From Zoroaster sp. YZ-2022 (Eukaryota > Echinodermata > Asteroidea > Forcipulatida > Zoroasteridae): a DNA stretch of 64,000 bases. This document shows, one piece after another, positions 21,974 through 35,335 of this stretch (positions within the stretch are counted from its first letter, which is position 1; the number at the start of each line of letters is the position of its first letter). The position numbers were made by a program, and so were the translations under genes. The notes below the pieces were generated by a model. It did no database searches. It was not told the DNA's origin and saw nothing but the letters and a program-made list of their open reading frames with translations. Location: contig CM055816.1 in assembly GCA_029582265.1 (NCBI GenBank), forward strand, positions 37,496,823-37,560,822, read 5' to 3'.

Positions 21974-23283
21974 TATTTCAAAACAAAACAAAATACTTAA
22001 AGGTACAGTCTTACCTTGGTTATTTGGTTAATCCTTGTTACAAATATAAAAATCCAGCATATGCTAATCAGTCAATGGTTTTTAATGTAATATTAATTTA
22101 CAAGTAGTTTAACTCATGATCAGTGCTTGATAGCCCCTGTTGACTGAATCGATACAAAAACTATCTTTAATATCCTTAAATGGTGACAAATTTGAATTTT
22201 CAAATGCCTATAACACCTTTAATATCATATGAAAGAATTTGATAGTGTTATCAGAGTTAGGCCTAATAAATGTAGAATATACATATCAGTTTTGTAATAT
22301 TTTGGCCTTTTCCATGCATACAGTATTCACATAATAGGCCTATGCTAAAAATGGCCACCATAGGGGGGCATAGGAAAAAATGGCATCAAGCAGATTTGTA
22401 TTTGTTGACATATTTATAGGAGATCCAGATTGTACCCGAAAATGCATATGGACTCAAGCTCACAGACTAAAAACTTAAATAATAATTATCACAATTTGGA
22501 GGCCGTCTTTCAGTCTTCCATAGTTTTCAAGGGGTCTTGGTTCCCATTCGTGACTGTAGAGGACTCATTTCAGTAGCCTCAAAACGGGCAATTTCTTGTG
22601 GCCCTGCACTGGAATTGGTGACTGTGCCTCTATCAACCCATACGTGATAAGTGAATCTACTACGGTAATCAGCTAGGTCTACCTATTATTATACCGTCGC
22701 TGTATTTCCGCCATAACCAGGAATATAATAGTATAAAGGGGCTTTTGTACTCGCAGAAAATGGACAAACTAACAGTAACATACTCACATTGGAGAATGGC
22801 CCTATATCGACTCGGTCCTCAATCGTTCGGCACTCTATCCCGTCCTATATGGTCTTATAAAGCATAGTCCGGTATTTTTGGGAAACTATACGAGTTTGGG
22901 CGTTAGCAATCACCATAAACTTGTACTTAGTGTGCGCTGCCCCATAATTCAGCAAAGTATGTGTGGGCGCCCAACCAGGAACTTATGAAGTCATCAACAC
23001 AATAGGCCTATCAAAATCCATTGAAAATAATCGTAGTCTTATGAGACTCGACTCCACTATACTTCTAGAGTGAATCCTGTTCCATAATATCTAAACATTA
23101 CTCCAATCCATTGAAAATCTCGCGACAAAATATCAAGACTCGCATATTGGCCCTACTTGTAAAATAAATCAAAATCCACATTTTCAAAAAATAAATTCAG
23201 ATAATCTGATTTAATTCATGTCAATGTTAAGGTCTTTCCAGAGCCACCATAACAGCCCTGTTGGTCACGCGCCGGCTAGCGAA
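21974..23283. other. No recognisable gene
   Basis: AT-rich unique sequence with several TAGGCCTA motifs. No domain, array or named repeat recognised. Confidence 0.45.
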
Positions 23284-23424
23284 TTTTTTTTCTGCAAACA
23301 AGAATTGCCATCCCACAATATTTTAGCCAATCACATGGCACGTTATTTAAGATGACGAATATGTATAAGACATCTGATTGGCTAAAATATCGCGGGATGG
23401 CAATTCTTGTTTGCAGAAAAAAAA
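23284..23424. mobile_element. Short MITE with about 50-bp terminal inverted repeats
   Basis: The left arm TTTTTTTTCTGCAAACAAGA continues through ATTGCCATCCC and ATTTTAGCCAATCA; the right arm is its reverse complement with a few mismatches, ending GTTTGCAGAAAAAAAA. The element is about 141 bp with a central spacer of about 40 bp. No clear target duplication, superfamily unknown. Confidence 0.75.
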
Positions 23425-23636
23425 TTACCACCAGCTATATATAAAACCTGGTTCAGCAGTGAGAGTTGCGACATGGCGAGTACCGGTTTTTCTGGTCACG
23501 TGGTCTATGGGCGCCATTTTGACTCCTCAAAAAGTTTTTCCCGCGACAGCAGGAACGTATAAAGGTACGTGCTTGTTATAGCGTTAGTAGTCCGAATGCT
23601 TCTTCCGTTCACAAACACAGTCTCCTATTTTTAGAA

Positions 23637-23684
23637 TAATTATGTAATTTGTCGCTGTGAACACAGCGACAAATTACATAATTA
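23637..23684. repeat. Perfect 48-bp hairpin palindrome
   Basis: Two 23-bp arms (left ending GTCGCTGTG, right starting CACAGCGAC) are exact reverse complements around a 2-base AA loop. The corresponding place in the opposite arm of the large inverted repeat (about 26190) has only a short unrepeated sequence, so the palindrome arose after the arms separated. Confidence 0.9.
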
Positions 23685-24168
23685 GGAAAGAATGTCGTAT
23701 CCGGCCGCCACTTTTTAAGGGCTTTTTTGCAACCACGTAGGCCTATAAATCATTCTGTCGATTTTTGGTGGTAGGCCTACAGATAGCCCCATAAATGTGG
23801 CACGGACACGCCCCCCCCCCCCCGCGTATCCTTAGCCACAGGTTGGTCTTATTCCGCTAACGGTAGTAACTAGTATTAATTCGAAATTCCAGGCGCTGAA
23901 ATTGACGATATTTGCGACTATTTTGACAGTCTAGATACGTTCCTTACATGTTTAACTATCTAGGCGCCCAAAAAAATGGTGATTTTACTTACATTTTATA
24001 TTTCCTGACATATAGGCCCGAAAAATTACAAGACGATCGTCATTGTGCAAGTTTCAACGAGGACGGCCATATAATAGTGTTGAACGGGAAAACAACTTGT
24101 GCGCGCAACAATTTTACAACGGCTGTTTTATGTGTGCACATACTTGCTGTATTTTAGCGCGCAGAGAT

Positions 24169-25483
24169 ATGACCACGTGATGTCGCAGATATAAACTTTC
24201 AAGAAACTAACATTGAGCAGCTTCATCAAATTAACCGTACTGCATGGTAAGTTCATCCCCTTTTAACTATCATATACATGTACCACGTTATTTAACTGTA
24301 CTTACATTGTACATAAAACAAGAGAGAATGTTCATTAAAATAAAATGATAATGTAATAAATAGTCTATTATTAATTACAATAGTTTAATACTAATTTTAA
24401 ATAGTAATTTTAAACAACATACAAATTTCACTAATAATTTTAATATATGAAATATTATAGTGTTACGTTACTATTACTATTAATAATAACAATATTAATG
24501 GTTCCACCATTTTTGTAAATCTATAAAAAAATTAAAAACAAAAAAACCAGAATGATTGTTTTATCTGACAAAATATCTGTGAATATAGTCTATGTAATAT
24601 CTATGTAATATAGTACAGGTAATATTTTTACAATTTTTCATGTTTATCTGTTTTGTGAGAATATAAAGGCGGTAACTTCCAGTACAAAGGTGGTTTATTT
24701 TCTAATAAGAGTCTTCCCCCTGGTTATTTCACTGTCTTAAATTAAGATGTGTAGACCCCTGTTTGTTTATTTAAGCCAAAGCTAGCATGTGTACTTAAAG
24801 ATTGCACTCATGAGCACTCGGACCAGACAAATTGCAAAGATGGTTCAAGCATGGTTTGGGTCTATGCTATTTGGGGTCGTGAATTTCTCAATAAAACCCA
24901 TGGGTACAGGAAGCGGTCCCAATTATTAACATTTTGGCCATCCATCATTATCAATAATACTGATAATATTATTACTATTACTATTATCATTTTGTTAAAC
25001 AACAATATGCAATCTAGTACCGGTATCAGCGATATCCTCAAACATGAAACACTTCATTTTGATTCGATCGGTCCATTACTGCCTGTCACTGAACGGTATT
25101 TTTTAACATTTTTCGTGTGCTGAATTATATTGTGGATTTTTGTTACTTTGTTTCTTTTCACCATTAACAAAGAACCCCCCCCCCCCCCACACACACACAA
25201 ACAAAATAAAATTAAATTAATAAGGTGTGTATATATATATATATATATATAATATATATTATATTATATATATAAATTAAATCGGGAGGGTGGCCTTAGC
25301 TTTCGATCCAATCATTTATGCTTACTTATTATAGGAAAAGTAAATAATTGAATGCAGGAACTGGACATGTTTTATTTATTTATTTTTATTATATATATTT
25401 GATTTTAAAGTAGTTATATCACATGTTTAGCACAAAAAATGCTCTGACTACCGACAACACGTGCAACCCTGAAACGGAATACT
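24169..25483. other. Spacer of the large inverted repeat; no gene
   Basis: Very AT-rich, with a C-run followed by (CA)n near 25176-25198 and a (TA)n tract near 25230-25275. Nothing gene-like seen. Confidence 0.6.
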
Positions 25484-26263
25484 TCGCGCGCTAAAATACA
25501 GCAAGTATGTGCACACATAAAACAGCCGTCGTAAAATTGTTGCGCGCGCAAGTTGTTTTACCGTTCACACTCTTCATACATTCAAGATGGCCGTCCTCGT
25601 TGAAACCTGCACAATGACGATCGTCTTGTAATTTTTTCGGGCCTATGTCAGGAAATATAAAATGTAAGTAAAATCACCATTTTTTGGGGCGCCTAGATAG
25701 TTAAACATGTAAGGAACGTATCTAGACTGTCAAAATAGTCGCAAATATCGTCAATTTCAGCGCCTGGAATTTCGAATTACTACCGTTAGCGGAATGAGAC
25801 CAACCTGTGGCTAAGGATACGCGGGGGGGGGGGCGTGTCCGTGCCACATTTATGGGGCAAGCCTACAGAAAGCGAAAACTATCTTTAAAATCCACTTTTA
25901 TGATGGTTTTCGGACATGATTTCCCTTCTAAAAAAATCCTCCCCTTCAGAAAATAGAAGGATCCTATTTATAGTTGCCACTACGCATGTACAAACAATGA
26001 CTATGTTGGCCACTAATTGTGGAGTTTACAAGATCAGACTGACATGACTGAGGAAATATCCTGGAATAATTTGAATTATACATGTATGTCCATCATCATC
26101 CATATGTTCTCCACCTTACCAGGTAGGTAAGATTACATTATATTGGTTGTATTTAATGAAAAATAGTAGTGGCGGCCAGATACGACATTCTACCCCATAA
26201 TTATTCTAAAAATAGGACTAGGAGACTGTGAACGGAAGTAGCATTCGGACTAACGACTAATGA

Positions 26264-29200
26264 CAACGTTAATAATTACTAGCTAAACCAACTTTAGTTC
26301 TAATCACCAGTGTTGAGTGCATGGTGTGCATGTGTGACGTGTCGTAGGCTGTGCTAGTACTACTACATGTATAGTACTACTACTACTACTAGTAGTACTA
26401 ATTTAATTCTCTAATCTAACGTTAGGGTAAAATGTCATTGCTGCTGTGCTTGGACATGTCAAAACAAGTCAGAGAAAGGTTTTAAATTGTAAAAATTTCC
26501 GAGATATTCCAGAAGAAGGAAAGCCTGGAGTGGGAAGTTAACGTTAACTGATACGGTGTTAATGGCAACCTACGCCACGGCATACCTGTTTGTGAACATG
26601 AGGATATTTTCTTGTAGCCTAAATAGCCTAGTAAAAATACATTTGTGCAGTCATGACAGCTGCACGTACTGAATTTAAATCTTCCGTAAACATTTTGCTA
26701 CAATATTTTTTGTCTAAGGAGCCGTCGTTTTTATTGCTAATAAAAAGGGCAGGAAAGAACATGAAGAATGTTGAACCCAACCGCCACTATGCACAATGTC
26801 CGAAACTTAACGTTAATGCTAGCCGAAGTAACACCAACAGTTCACTCTTTCTAACGTTAAGCATGTGTTTTAGCAGACGACAAAATGGCCACCATCTCAC
26901 TGGTGTGCATACATTTATTGCTCCAAATCTTGTTTCTATCATCCTTTAAAGGAAAATGTGATATTTGTTATATTTGGATTGATTTTTCACAAAGCCAAAG
27001 GGCAATATGGTTAATCGGTTAACCGCACTGAATATTAAAAACATAGAATTCAAAAATGGTAGGAAATTAAGGTAGTAAAAAGGATTAGATGTTAAATTTA
27101 TGTTATTCACTATCTGGTAAAGTTTGTGGATTAATAGAAGAGATGGTGACAGATTTTGTATGTGGTTATTGCACAAAAAAAGGTAGCATAAATTTTCTAG
27201 TTTTTTCGGATAACCAAGCAGTAAAAATTAACTGAGTAGTCGTTGCAGCATATAAAAAATTGACAGGAAATTCAGGAATTTAAAATATAAAAAAATTAAT
27301 TCACCCAACCAAAGATTTGCCTATTTAACAATATTACCCTGTCCCCTCCCCAGAGAGCAAGTTGGCATTGGTGTTAACACAATGTAGGCCTAAATAGCAT
27401 TCTTTCTCCTTTGTGAAATAAAATGTTTTTTGTTATGAAGTCTATATGTTGGCAGTGGTAAAGCAGTTAAGCACAGAAATGTATTCCTAGTGCCACAATG
27501 CTAGCAACAGGTCATGTGAGACACTGACATTTATTGGAGAACACAGTTTGGCTGTATGTGGTTTAAGTTATTTTGAACATATTCATATTTTTCAAATTTG
27601 GTTGATGTGTTACCCACTGCGTTACTAATAAAAAACACTTCAGGTTGACACAGGTCTCTTGGTAATGTGCAGTATCTGTACTTTGATCCAATAGTGCCGT
27701 TGTGGGTGGTTCGATTCCACTGGTGCTTTGTTCAGAACTTGTGAGGTACACTGACACAATAATGGGAAAAAAGAGAAAAAAGTCTTAAGCCATGAGAACA
27801 TTAAGTCCAATGGCCTAGACCACTTGACCATGGCACCCCCTACACAATATTGATTGAATACTCAATGGGTTTACTCTTTCAACTCGTCTACTCATTTATT
27901 ATTTTTTCTTTGAGACATTTCCAAACAGGGTAAAAATGTAAAAATAAAGATTCAATTAGATAATGTGTACAGAAGTTTAAAGGGAGTGTGCAACACTGGT
28001 AATTATCAAATTATTTAAAGCTTACTTGGTGTAAAGTTACAAGTATCAATCATCCTTTCTGAAGTGCATTATGTTAAAACATGTTAAATTATCCAAATGT
28101 ACACAGTACACCTAATAATATTTTGACAATAAGTTTCTATGTTCTTAAAAATTACAGCACCTCGATCCTCAAACAACATTTTTTCTATGGAAGCTGGGAA
28201 GATTAAAACCACCGTCAGGCTTTACACCAAGTAATTTTGAAATATCTAACTCCATTCTCCATGTACATCATAATAATAAAGATTTGTAGCGTGCACATCA
28301 GAGAGAAAAACAAAAATTGCAATCCTTTATCTCAGTGTCTGAGCTTCATCTTAAATTAATAATCCTATATAAATATTTAGTTCAGATGATGTTCATTGTG
28401 TTAACCCTTGTATAGGTTTAACAATCAAAGACACTCAAAATTTGTATGTCTCTCTTAACCCATTGACTTTGTGCAGTGCACTCAAATAAATGCAAGCACA
28501 TGTGGCTGTGATAGGAGGTCAAACCAAAACCACTCGACTGTAACTTATGCAGTACATACACAGCTCTGTGTGACTCTGCATATAACTTGTAAGACATACA
28601 CAAGTGTGTTTGACTTTGCCACTATCTCCAGCACTCTTATACACATGTGTGAACAATTGGCAATGCAACCAAAAATACTCAAGTGACTGTCTGTGGGTGC
28701 GGTGCTTACTGGGCCAAATTTCAGCCTGGGCATAGGAGGGTTAATTCAAACTTTGTTTTTTAGAAAATTGTACAATACATTTTCAGCTTAATAATAGACA
28801 ACAGGGTGGCTATTGTCATGCTGATCATTTAATGCATATTTCAATGGTTAAATATTGTTACACCATCCTATTGAGATGATGTAACAATCACCATAGAAAC
28901 AGCAGATCAATACAACACACCCACAACTGAGTTGTAACCCCTCAAGCTGAAATCTTTAAATTGTAGCTTCACAATGTGTGTATTGAAAATCCAAAGAGTC
29001 ATTTTACATTTATTTTGTTCTTTATTTTGAATTGCAATCAGATTATAATAGTGACCAAATACCACTGATTTCCAAGACACATAAAAGGAATTTGTTTAAA
29101 GTAAAAGATAAAAAAATAAAAAGAGAAAATGGAGACAAAATATCCGGAACCAGGGATCATGCATTAGATACATCAAATTATCTGATAATTATTATAATGT

Positions 29201-29517
29201 TCAGGCCATTTCGTTTGAGAGTTTCAGACAGACACTAAATCAGTTGGTAAACATAATGGCTATATCAGGGGGAGGGGCATGTGAACCAACTGCATGACTT
29301 CCTCTCGAAACAACACAAAATCTAATTTTAATCAGTAGTAATGGAAAGAGACAAATGGAAATTGCTTTCAAACCAGTCTGAGTTGGTCTTAGACAGGAGG
29401 TTTTTTTTTTTAGGTTGAAGGTGCAGGAGATGTGAGACAAAGGGTAAATATGCTGCCTCACTCTTGATGAGATTTCATCACTCCAAATGTAGAATATGAT
29501 GCATCAAGCAAGACAAG
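26264..29517. other. Anonymous intergenic DNA with a weak tRNA-like trace
   Basis: A (CTA)n tract lies near 26370-26395. Around 27650-27725 a plus-strand box B GGTTCGATTCC follows TCTTGGTAATGTGCAG, which may be a worn tRNA-derived SINE head; a second tRNA-like 5' end (GGTCAAGTGGTCTAGGC) lies inverted near 27815-27831. Otherwise no gene, domain or repeat recognised. Confidence 0.4.
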
Positions 29518-30060
29518 CAGTGACAGAAGTGTTCAGTTTCTAAATAAAGGGAAATAAAAAAGGAAAATTTTTTGTAATGTCATATATTGTGACCCACTCT
29601 GTGAAAATGAGTCACAAGTAGCAAATTTGAAAAATTGAGATTTCTGTGTGGCTTTAATATTTTATTGATTGAAACTGACATCAATTTCAATCAATAAAAT
29701 ATAAAAAATCAATGATTTTTGTGAGTATTTGTTTTCTTTTCGAATGCTTGTTTTCCTAAGAATTCAATTGTTAATTATGCAAATTATTGATTGTTAAAAA
29801 TGGCATATCTCCATAATGCAATATGTCACACACCACTAACATATATACCAAATTAAAACTGATGATTTACTCTAAATTTTTCAAATTTGCGACTTGTGAC
29901 TCATTTTCACAGAGCAGGTCACATTTTACATTTTTGACATTTTAGCCTGTAATTTTGTAAAGCACCGGGAGCATGTTTATATGGATTTGGCACTATTTAA
30001 ATGTCACCCAATCTTACAAAATGAGTCTGAAGCTGCTTTTGTGTAACACGCCCTTATACA
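29518..30060. repeat. Direct duplicate of a P-element-flanking segment, left copy
   Basis: About 29530-29588 plus 29923-30010 is repeated at about 30606-30745: both contain TTCAGTTTCTAAA, GTAATGTCA, TTAGCCTGTAATTTTGTAAAGCAC and GAGCATGTTTATATGGATTTGG. The left copy is split by the MITE at 29589-29922; the right copy shows the uninterrupted sequence. Confidence 0.8.
29589..29922. mobile_element. MITE with about 48-bp terminal inverted repeats
   Basis: The ends GTGACCCACTCTGTGAAAAT and its near reverse complement ATTTTCACAGAGCAGGTCAC continue inward through GAGTCACAAGT and CAAATTTGA. An internal hairpin (ATTTTATTGATTGAAA and its reverse complement, about 29670-29705) sits off-centre. The segment is absent from the related sequence at about 30650, confirming an insertion. 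Target duplication unclear. Confidence 0.8.
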
Positions 30061-30185
30061 TGCTTTATCACAATGTGAAACAATAGAAAATGTTAATGAA
30101 TTTCATTCCTTTAAATGTCTTTATTTACAAGATACTGACATCTGTAAACAATTAATAAGATTAAACACCCCTCAGATCCACAGAA

Positions 30186-30648
30186 GTGGCTTTACTTCCA
30201 CATCTCATTAACAATGTGAAGGCTGCCCTCGTCAGGGGTCATGTGCTCACAATAGACCCTGATGTTGTTAAAGAATTCAAGCTTCCATCTAGCCATACAA
30301 GTATCACTGCAGTAAAAGATCTGGCTACCTTCCAAGATGACAATGAGTTAAACAACTCACCCATAACTCATCCATGCCATCCTAACACCTTCTCACTTCG
30401 AGAAAATGAAAGTATCAAATGTCCTTAGCCTCTTAAGCCATTCATTTAGTGCCAGTGTGCATTATATGGTAGAATGTGAAGGGAGAAGCACCAAGAATCT
30501 CACTACAGCATGGTTCCTTGAGATCATGAATCACTGGTTTGACATTGTGTCAAGCAGGCATCCTGTCATGGTATTAAGCAAGCTCCATCCTGACAAGCAT
30601 GCAGAGGTGATTCAGTTTCTAAAAGATATAAAAAAGAAAATATTGTAA
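30186..30648 (+). pseudogene. P-element-type transposase fragment
   Basis: The first frame (30186-30428) reads LLPHLINNVKAALVRGH, matching the PHLxKNxRN block of P-element/THAP9 transposases; the second (30406-30648) continues MKVSNVLSLLSHSFSASVHY, matching the KMKVxxAxQVxSxSVA block, and ends with TTAWFLEIMNHWFDIVSSRH, matching the Thr...Phe...FDxxNSR region. A frameshift near 30400 joins them. A possible acceptor (CCCCTCAG) precedes 30176. Only the C-terminal half is seen, with no THAP zinc finger nearby. Probably a dead relic; domestication is not excluded. Confidence 0.6.
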
Positions 30649-30790
30649 TGTCACACAAATTTAACATTTGACATTTTTTTAGCCTGTAATTTTGTAAAGC
30701 ACTGGGAGCATGTTTATATGGATTTGGCACTATTTAAATACATGCCTTTCACAATGCGAAAATTCACAAGATATTGATATATTATATGTA

Positions 30791-33759
30791 AGTTTAAGAT
30801 GAAGATGTATTTGTTTTACTGAGCTAATTTCCATCACAATTTTACAGCCATTTTATTAATGTTACTGCTGGATATTTTCTTAAAACAATATTTCTTATTA
30901 AGAGTATTTTATGTACAATGTGAGTTCAGCAGATGAGAAAATGACCAACATCGATCTCAGTCATAATGTAAAGAAAGAGTGAAGGCCCCATGATACGTAC
31001 AGCCACCACTTTTCTCTCTTGACTCTACTCTAAAAAGACATAGAAATACCACCATATTTCCTGAAAAATATATGATTGGTTAATGTTGAGTACAAACTAG
31101 TAAACGAGAGGGAAATGTAGTAATTACTAGTCAAGGCCTGTTGGGACGAGGTTGGTTTTTGTGCAAATGCTTGCAAGAATACAATTTGTGTACAATGTGA
31201 TAGGCTGGCTACCATCAATCATCATACCTATCCTTGTAGTTGTACCTTAACCTTGTACCTTGTAGTAGATATAAACCCCAGTTACTGTACTGAAGTAACA
31301 GTTGAAGGCACGGCAGGGCCTACAAATATAATCTTTTGGGGGAAACATTCATTCTATCATTTCAAAAAAAAATTCAAGGAATCTAAACTAATATGTAACT
31401 GTTGTTAAATAATTAAAAATAACCTACCTTCATTGACCGTGAACGTCCATGGTCATGACCTTAGCCTGTTGATCGACCTTCAACTTATCCTGGAGACATT
31501 TCAACGACGAGGGAATATTTCTTCTGTCACAGGCACACCATCCTCTCGTCCTTGAGTTTCCCAAGATCCAAATGGATTTTTTAAAGCAAACTTCATGATT
31601 AAAAACTGTTATTAAGTTATAACATTGATCGTCGCCGCATGCGGCAGTACTCACTTTACGCATATTTATATACGGAATGCGTACACACGATCGACACGTG
31701 AATTCGCGCACACACGTTTCTGGGAGTCAAAATGGCTTCTAATCACTAGTTGTCGCAACTCTCCCATCAATCCCCGGTATACGGCTCTGAGCAGTGAACA
31801 GCGCTAGCGCCCTCTTTTGTTTGAATTGAGGAAACAAGGAAGTACTTTCTTGTTCATACACATATTGAACTGCCTACTGCTGGTTACTAAAATTAAAAAC
31901 TACCAGTGATCCATCAGCAGCGCAGCATCATCAACAGAGTAGAACTTCCTGCATTTATAAAGTCAAGTTCTCGTCTTCTGCAATAACTTTCTTCAATTCC
32001 TTTAATTATGTTTCCATTGAGATATTTCACAGTGGAACTGAAACCCCCATTCTACATGTTCTAAACGTAGTTGACAAACTTACATGAAATAGGTAAGCTT
32101 TAAAATAGTATTTTTGTTGTTAATACGTGTGGTTAATGGGTGCGGCATTGCACGTTGTAATATCAAATTCGAAAATACAGGTGTTCAGTCGAACCTGTGT
32201 AAAATGGACACTCAAGCCAGGCAGTGGTGCAAACAGACCACAGTGAACAGGTGACTTCATTCTGCAAATTTGATGTTGCTGTTTGTTTTAGTGGGTCATA
32301 CTTACTATCACCAAACATCACCAAGCGTCATAGGATTTACTACGACAACAAGTAGAAATAGCTGATCGTAAAATATGGCTACATACATGTAGGCTTGGCC
32401 TACCAAGAAAAAGATGAAGCGTTGTAAATTATGTTTAAATTTATAAAAGACTTTAAAGTTGATTATTCACTTGCATAGGACTGTACCATTTTTCCATGGA
32501 TAACTTTTGTTGTAAGATTCATTTTGCTGAAGGTTTATGAATAATTCAGTAAACGTCCTGAGAACAGACTGGTAAAGGCACTCGTGGCTTCACCACTTGC
32601 ATGCGTGGTCTTTTAACGGGTGTTCTTTTTTTGTGTGTTGCCGTGTGCACCTTGACTAAAAGTGGGGTTTTCAGGTGAAAAAATTATTCCTAAACTAATA
32701 TGCTCAATATTTATATCAAATTAAAGGTCTTGATGAAAGAAATCTAATGGTTTTTAAATCAAGAAAATCGGACGAGTAGTTTTTGAGGAATCCTGTTTTA
32801 TTTAATCAAGTATACAGCATTCGATGAAGCCCGACTGTCCATATACACTGTGTATAATGGCACCAAAACCGTTGAATCAGCCTACACACACCGTGATACA
32901 CACGCACAGCGTTCGTGCTAGTTTCCCTCATAAGAGCTTTTGAAAGGGTGTAAAAAATACACTCTCCGCTCAAAACTAAACACATTTACAGCTCAAAACT
33001 TTCACATATGATAGAAAAGAGGTGTAAAATTTATTCAGACATCGCTCTTACCTTTCAACTTGAAGATTTCACCTCGAAAAAACGGTGTTTACTTTTTTAT
33101 CTCTTCATAACTTCGGTTGAAGAGTAGCTGTGGAGATCGAGCAAGCATCAGTATGTAAAGGAGCCTTTTGACTCTATAGGGAAACCCGTTTTCATGTCAA
33201 TCACAATGTAATTCCGATTGCTATTTTATGTACATTGTTGGATAGCTGAGACTAGTTTAAGCTTTCCAATGAGCTGTAAAATTTCGACAGGTAAAAGTAA
33301 TAGAATTTTTTTATTTAAAATTTTGATGTTTTTTGTTGCGGGCGATGCGCTGTGCGTGTGGAGAGCTTCGGTCAAGCACGTACAAACTGAAAACCCTACT
33401 AAAAGCTAGTAACAAGTATGACTTTGTATGTTAAATGAAATTAGTCATAGTATTTTTTTAGTTCTTCAAGAAATGCAAAGAAAAATGTTAGTACCTTGAT
33501 TACAATATGGAAAGACAAATGATAGTTTGTTACATGTACTTCAAATTTCTTGTTATTTTAAATAATAGTAGGCCTACTGTGCAATGGCACTTAAACAAAC
33601 ATGAGTCCACGAAGAAATTTTAATATTGGTTGTTTGTTTTAATAAGTGTGTCATTGCTTTAATAAAATGAAACCCTCATTTTTGGTAAATATTCGGTATA
33701 GTACGTTTGTTATGGTGATGATATTCTATGGATTACAAATGTGTCACATTCATCAATCA
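30791..33759. other. Intergenic DNA, with a CpG-rich patch at 31620-31810
   Basis: Around 31625-31800 CpG dinucleotides are much denser than in the surroundings. On the minus strand there an open frame of about 93 codons (31711-31430) ends near a good donor AATGAAG/GTAGGT, and could be a first exon of an unrecognised minus-strand gene; it matches no domain I know. The rest is AT-rich with no recognised features. Confidence 0.35.
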
Positions 33760-34108
33760 TTAATAATAATAATAATGTGTGGACTTATATAGTGCACGTA
33801 TCCACCAACTAAGTGGTGCTCAAGGCGCATTATATCATTACCCCTGCTCATAAGGCTCATAAATCATTCCTGAAACCATCTCAGCTCCCTGGGGAGTATA
33901 CAGCTCAATTGTTGCCATTACAGTGCATATTGGGCTAATCAACCAACTCTGCCCTCACAGGTACCCATTTAATCCCTGGGTGGAGAGAAGCAATTATGGT
34001 TAAGTGTCTTGCTCAAGGACACAAGTGTCACGGCCGGGATTCGAACCCACATTCTGCTGCTAACACCAGAACTTGAGTCCGGTAAGCTAGACCGCTCGGC
34101 CACGACAC
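33760..34108 (-). mobile_element. tRNA-headed SINE, full length
   Basis: Same family as 2284-2613: the head ends GGCCACGACAC at 34098-34108, box B in reverse (GGATTCGAACC) lies near 34039, and an (AAT)n tail is at 33760-33775. It appears complete. A short TCAT on both sides is a weak candidate target duplication. Confidence 0.88.
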
Positions 34109-34356
34109 TCATCGAGTAAGCAAACGTAATTTTTATTTCTAACCTCAGAAGAATTTTATCTCAAATTATCTTCATGTGGAATAAGTTTATATTTTTAAAG
34201 GCACTGAAGCATCCACTGGCTTGCCACACAGAATATTCTCAAACTATGCAGACTTATTATTAAAACTCAAAAGACCAGAGTATTGAAATATTCTATGCTA
34301 CAATGTAGGTGCTCTATATTTGCTAAATTGTGTCTAAAAATAATTAAAATGTTTAA

Positions 34357-34664
34357 CCCTCCTACTCTAGCTGCACTTTAGTGGGAAGTTGCTATAGAGG
34401 TCAAAATCAGTCAACTTGTCTGTTTTGACTGTGGACCCAAATGACCACCCTGAACAATACCAGACAAAAACGGTCACCCTTTCGGTCACCCTTCCAGTCA
34501 CCCTTCCAGTCACCCTTCCAGTCAAAAACGGTCGACTCATTTTGACCTGTAAATATACTTATTACATGTAAGGTTTAACAGTGTTTGACTTTTAAGTGCA
34601 CTAGATAAACCTGGCAAGTATATCAACATTTTGATTGTTTTTTACCCTTGTAGTAGTAGGAGGA
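34357..34664 (+). mobile_element. TTAA-flanked MITE, family b, copy 1
   Basis: Starts CCCTCCTACTCTAGCTGC and ends AGTAGTAGGAGGA, with TTAA on both sides (34353-34356 and 34665-34668). CCC...GGG ends and a TTAA duplication are the piggyBac signature. Inside, GTCACCCTTCCA is repeated in tandem about three times (about 34487-34525). Related copies: 43956-44270, 50493-50742 and 52957-53190. Confidence 0.82.
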
Positions 34665-34668
34665 TTAA

Positions 34669-35331
34669 AGAGTTGCTCTAAGCAAATATTAATAATTGAT
34701 CTAACACCATTTTGAGAATATTTATGTCATAAGGAAACTAATCTCAAGGTAAAATATTGTAAAAAGTCACTTTTTCTGAACCCCTTTAGCCTCAAATTAA
34801 GAACAAAACTTTAGTTCCACTGGCAGAAAACATATTACTATTACTTTAAAAAAAATCCCCATTCTTACATGTATGTATTTCAGTCAGCAATATCACACAA
34901 GTATTAGCAAAAAATTGTGTAAATAACACCAAAACCTATGCACTGTGGCATGTTCAACATAAGAGGGCCATTTTGTTTAACTTTTAAGCATTTCTAAATT
35001 TACGACAAAAGGAGTTCGGACAAAATTACTTTTTACAATATTTGAATAAAACGTATGTTGTTTATTTTACTTATGACATTTATACTTATGTCAATCATTT
35101 GCACTTGCTTAGGGCTCTTCGTTAAGTGAACAAAGAAAGATTTACTGAAGGGGGACTGGAACATGCAACCGCTGGATTATCATACTGACTGAGCTACAGT
35201 TGTATCTTACATGTACCTTATAGTTGGCAGTCTTTGTTCTGTTGGCACTAGTCAGAAGCCATCAAACCCATACATTTAAGTCGGGGATTATACCTCATGT
35301 TAAGATAAACCTAGGAAGCGGCAGTAGAGGA
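34669..35331. other. No recognisable gene
   Basis: AT-rich sequence without recognised domains or repeats. Confidence 0.45.
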
Positions 35332-35335
35332 TTAA

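Larger units (their letters stand above)
23585..26263. repeat. Large imperfect inverted repeat
   Basis: The left arm 23585-24168 and right arm 25484-26263 are reverse complements over most of their length. Landmarks on the left and, inverted, on the right: GTCCGAATGCT, ATGTCGTATC..GCCGCCACT, GCCACAGGTTGGTCT, GGCGCTGAAATTGACGATAT, AGACGATCGTCATTGTGCA and TGTGTGCACATACTTGCTGT. The left arm carries an extra small palindrome (23637-23684) and lacks about 240 bp present in the right arm around 25880-26140. The spacer is about 1.3 kb. No transposase frame is visible. Confidence 0.85.
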
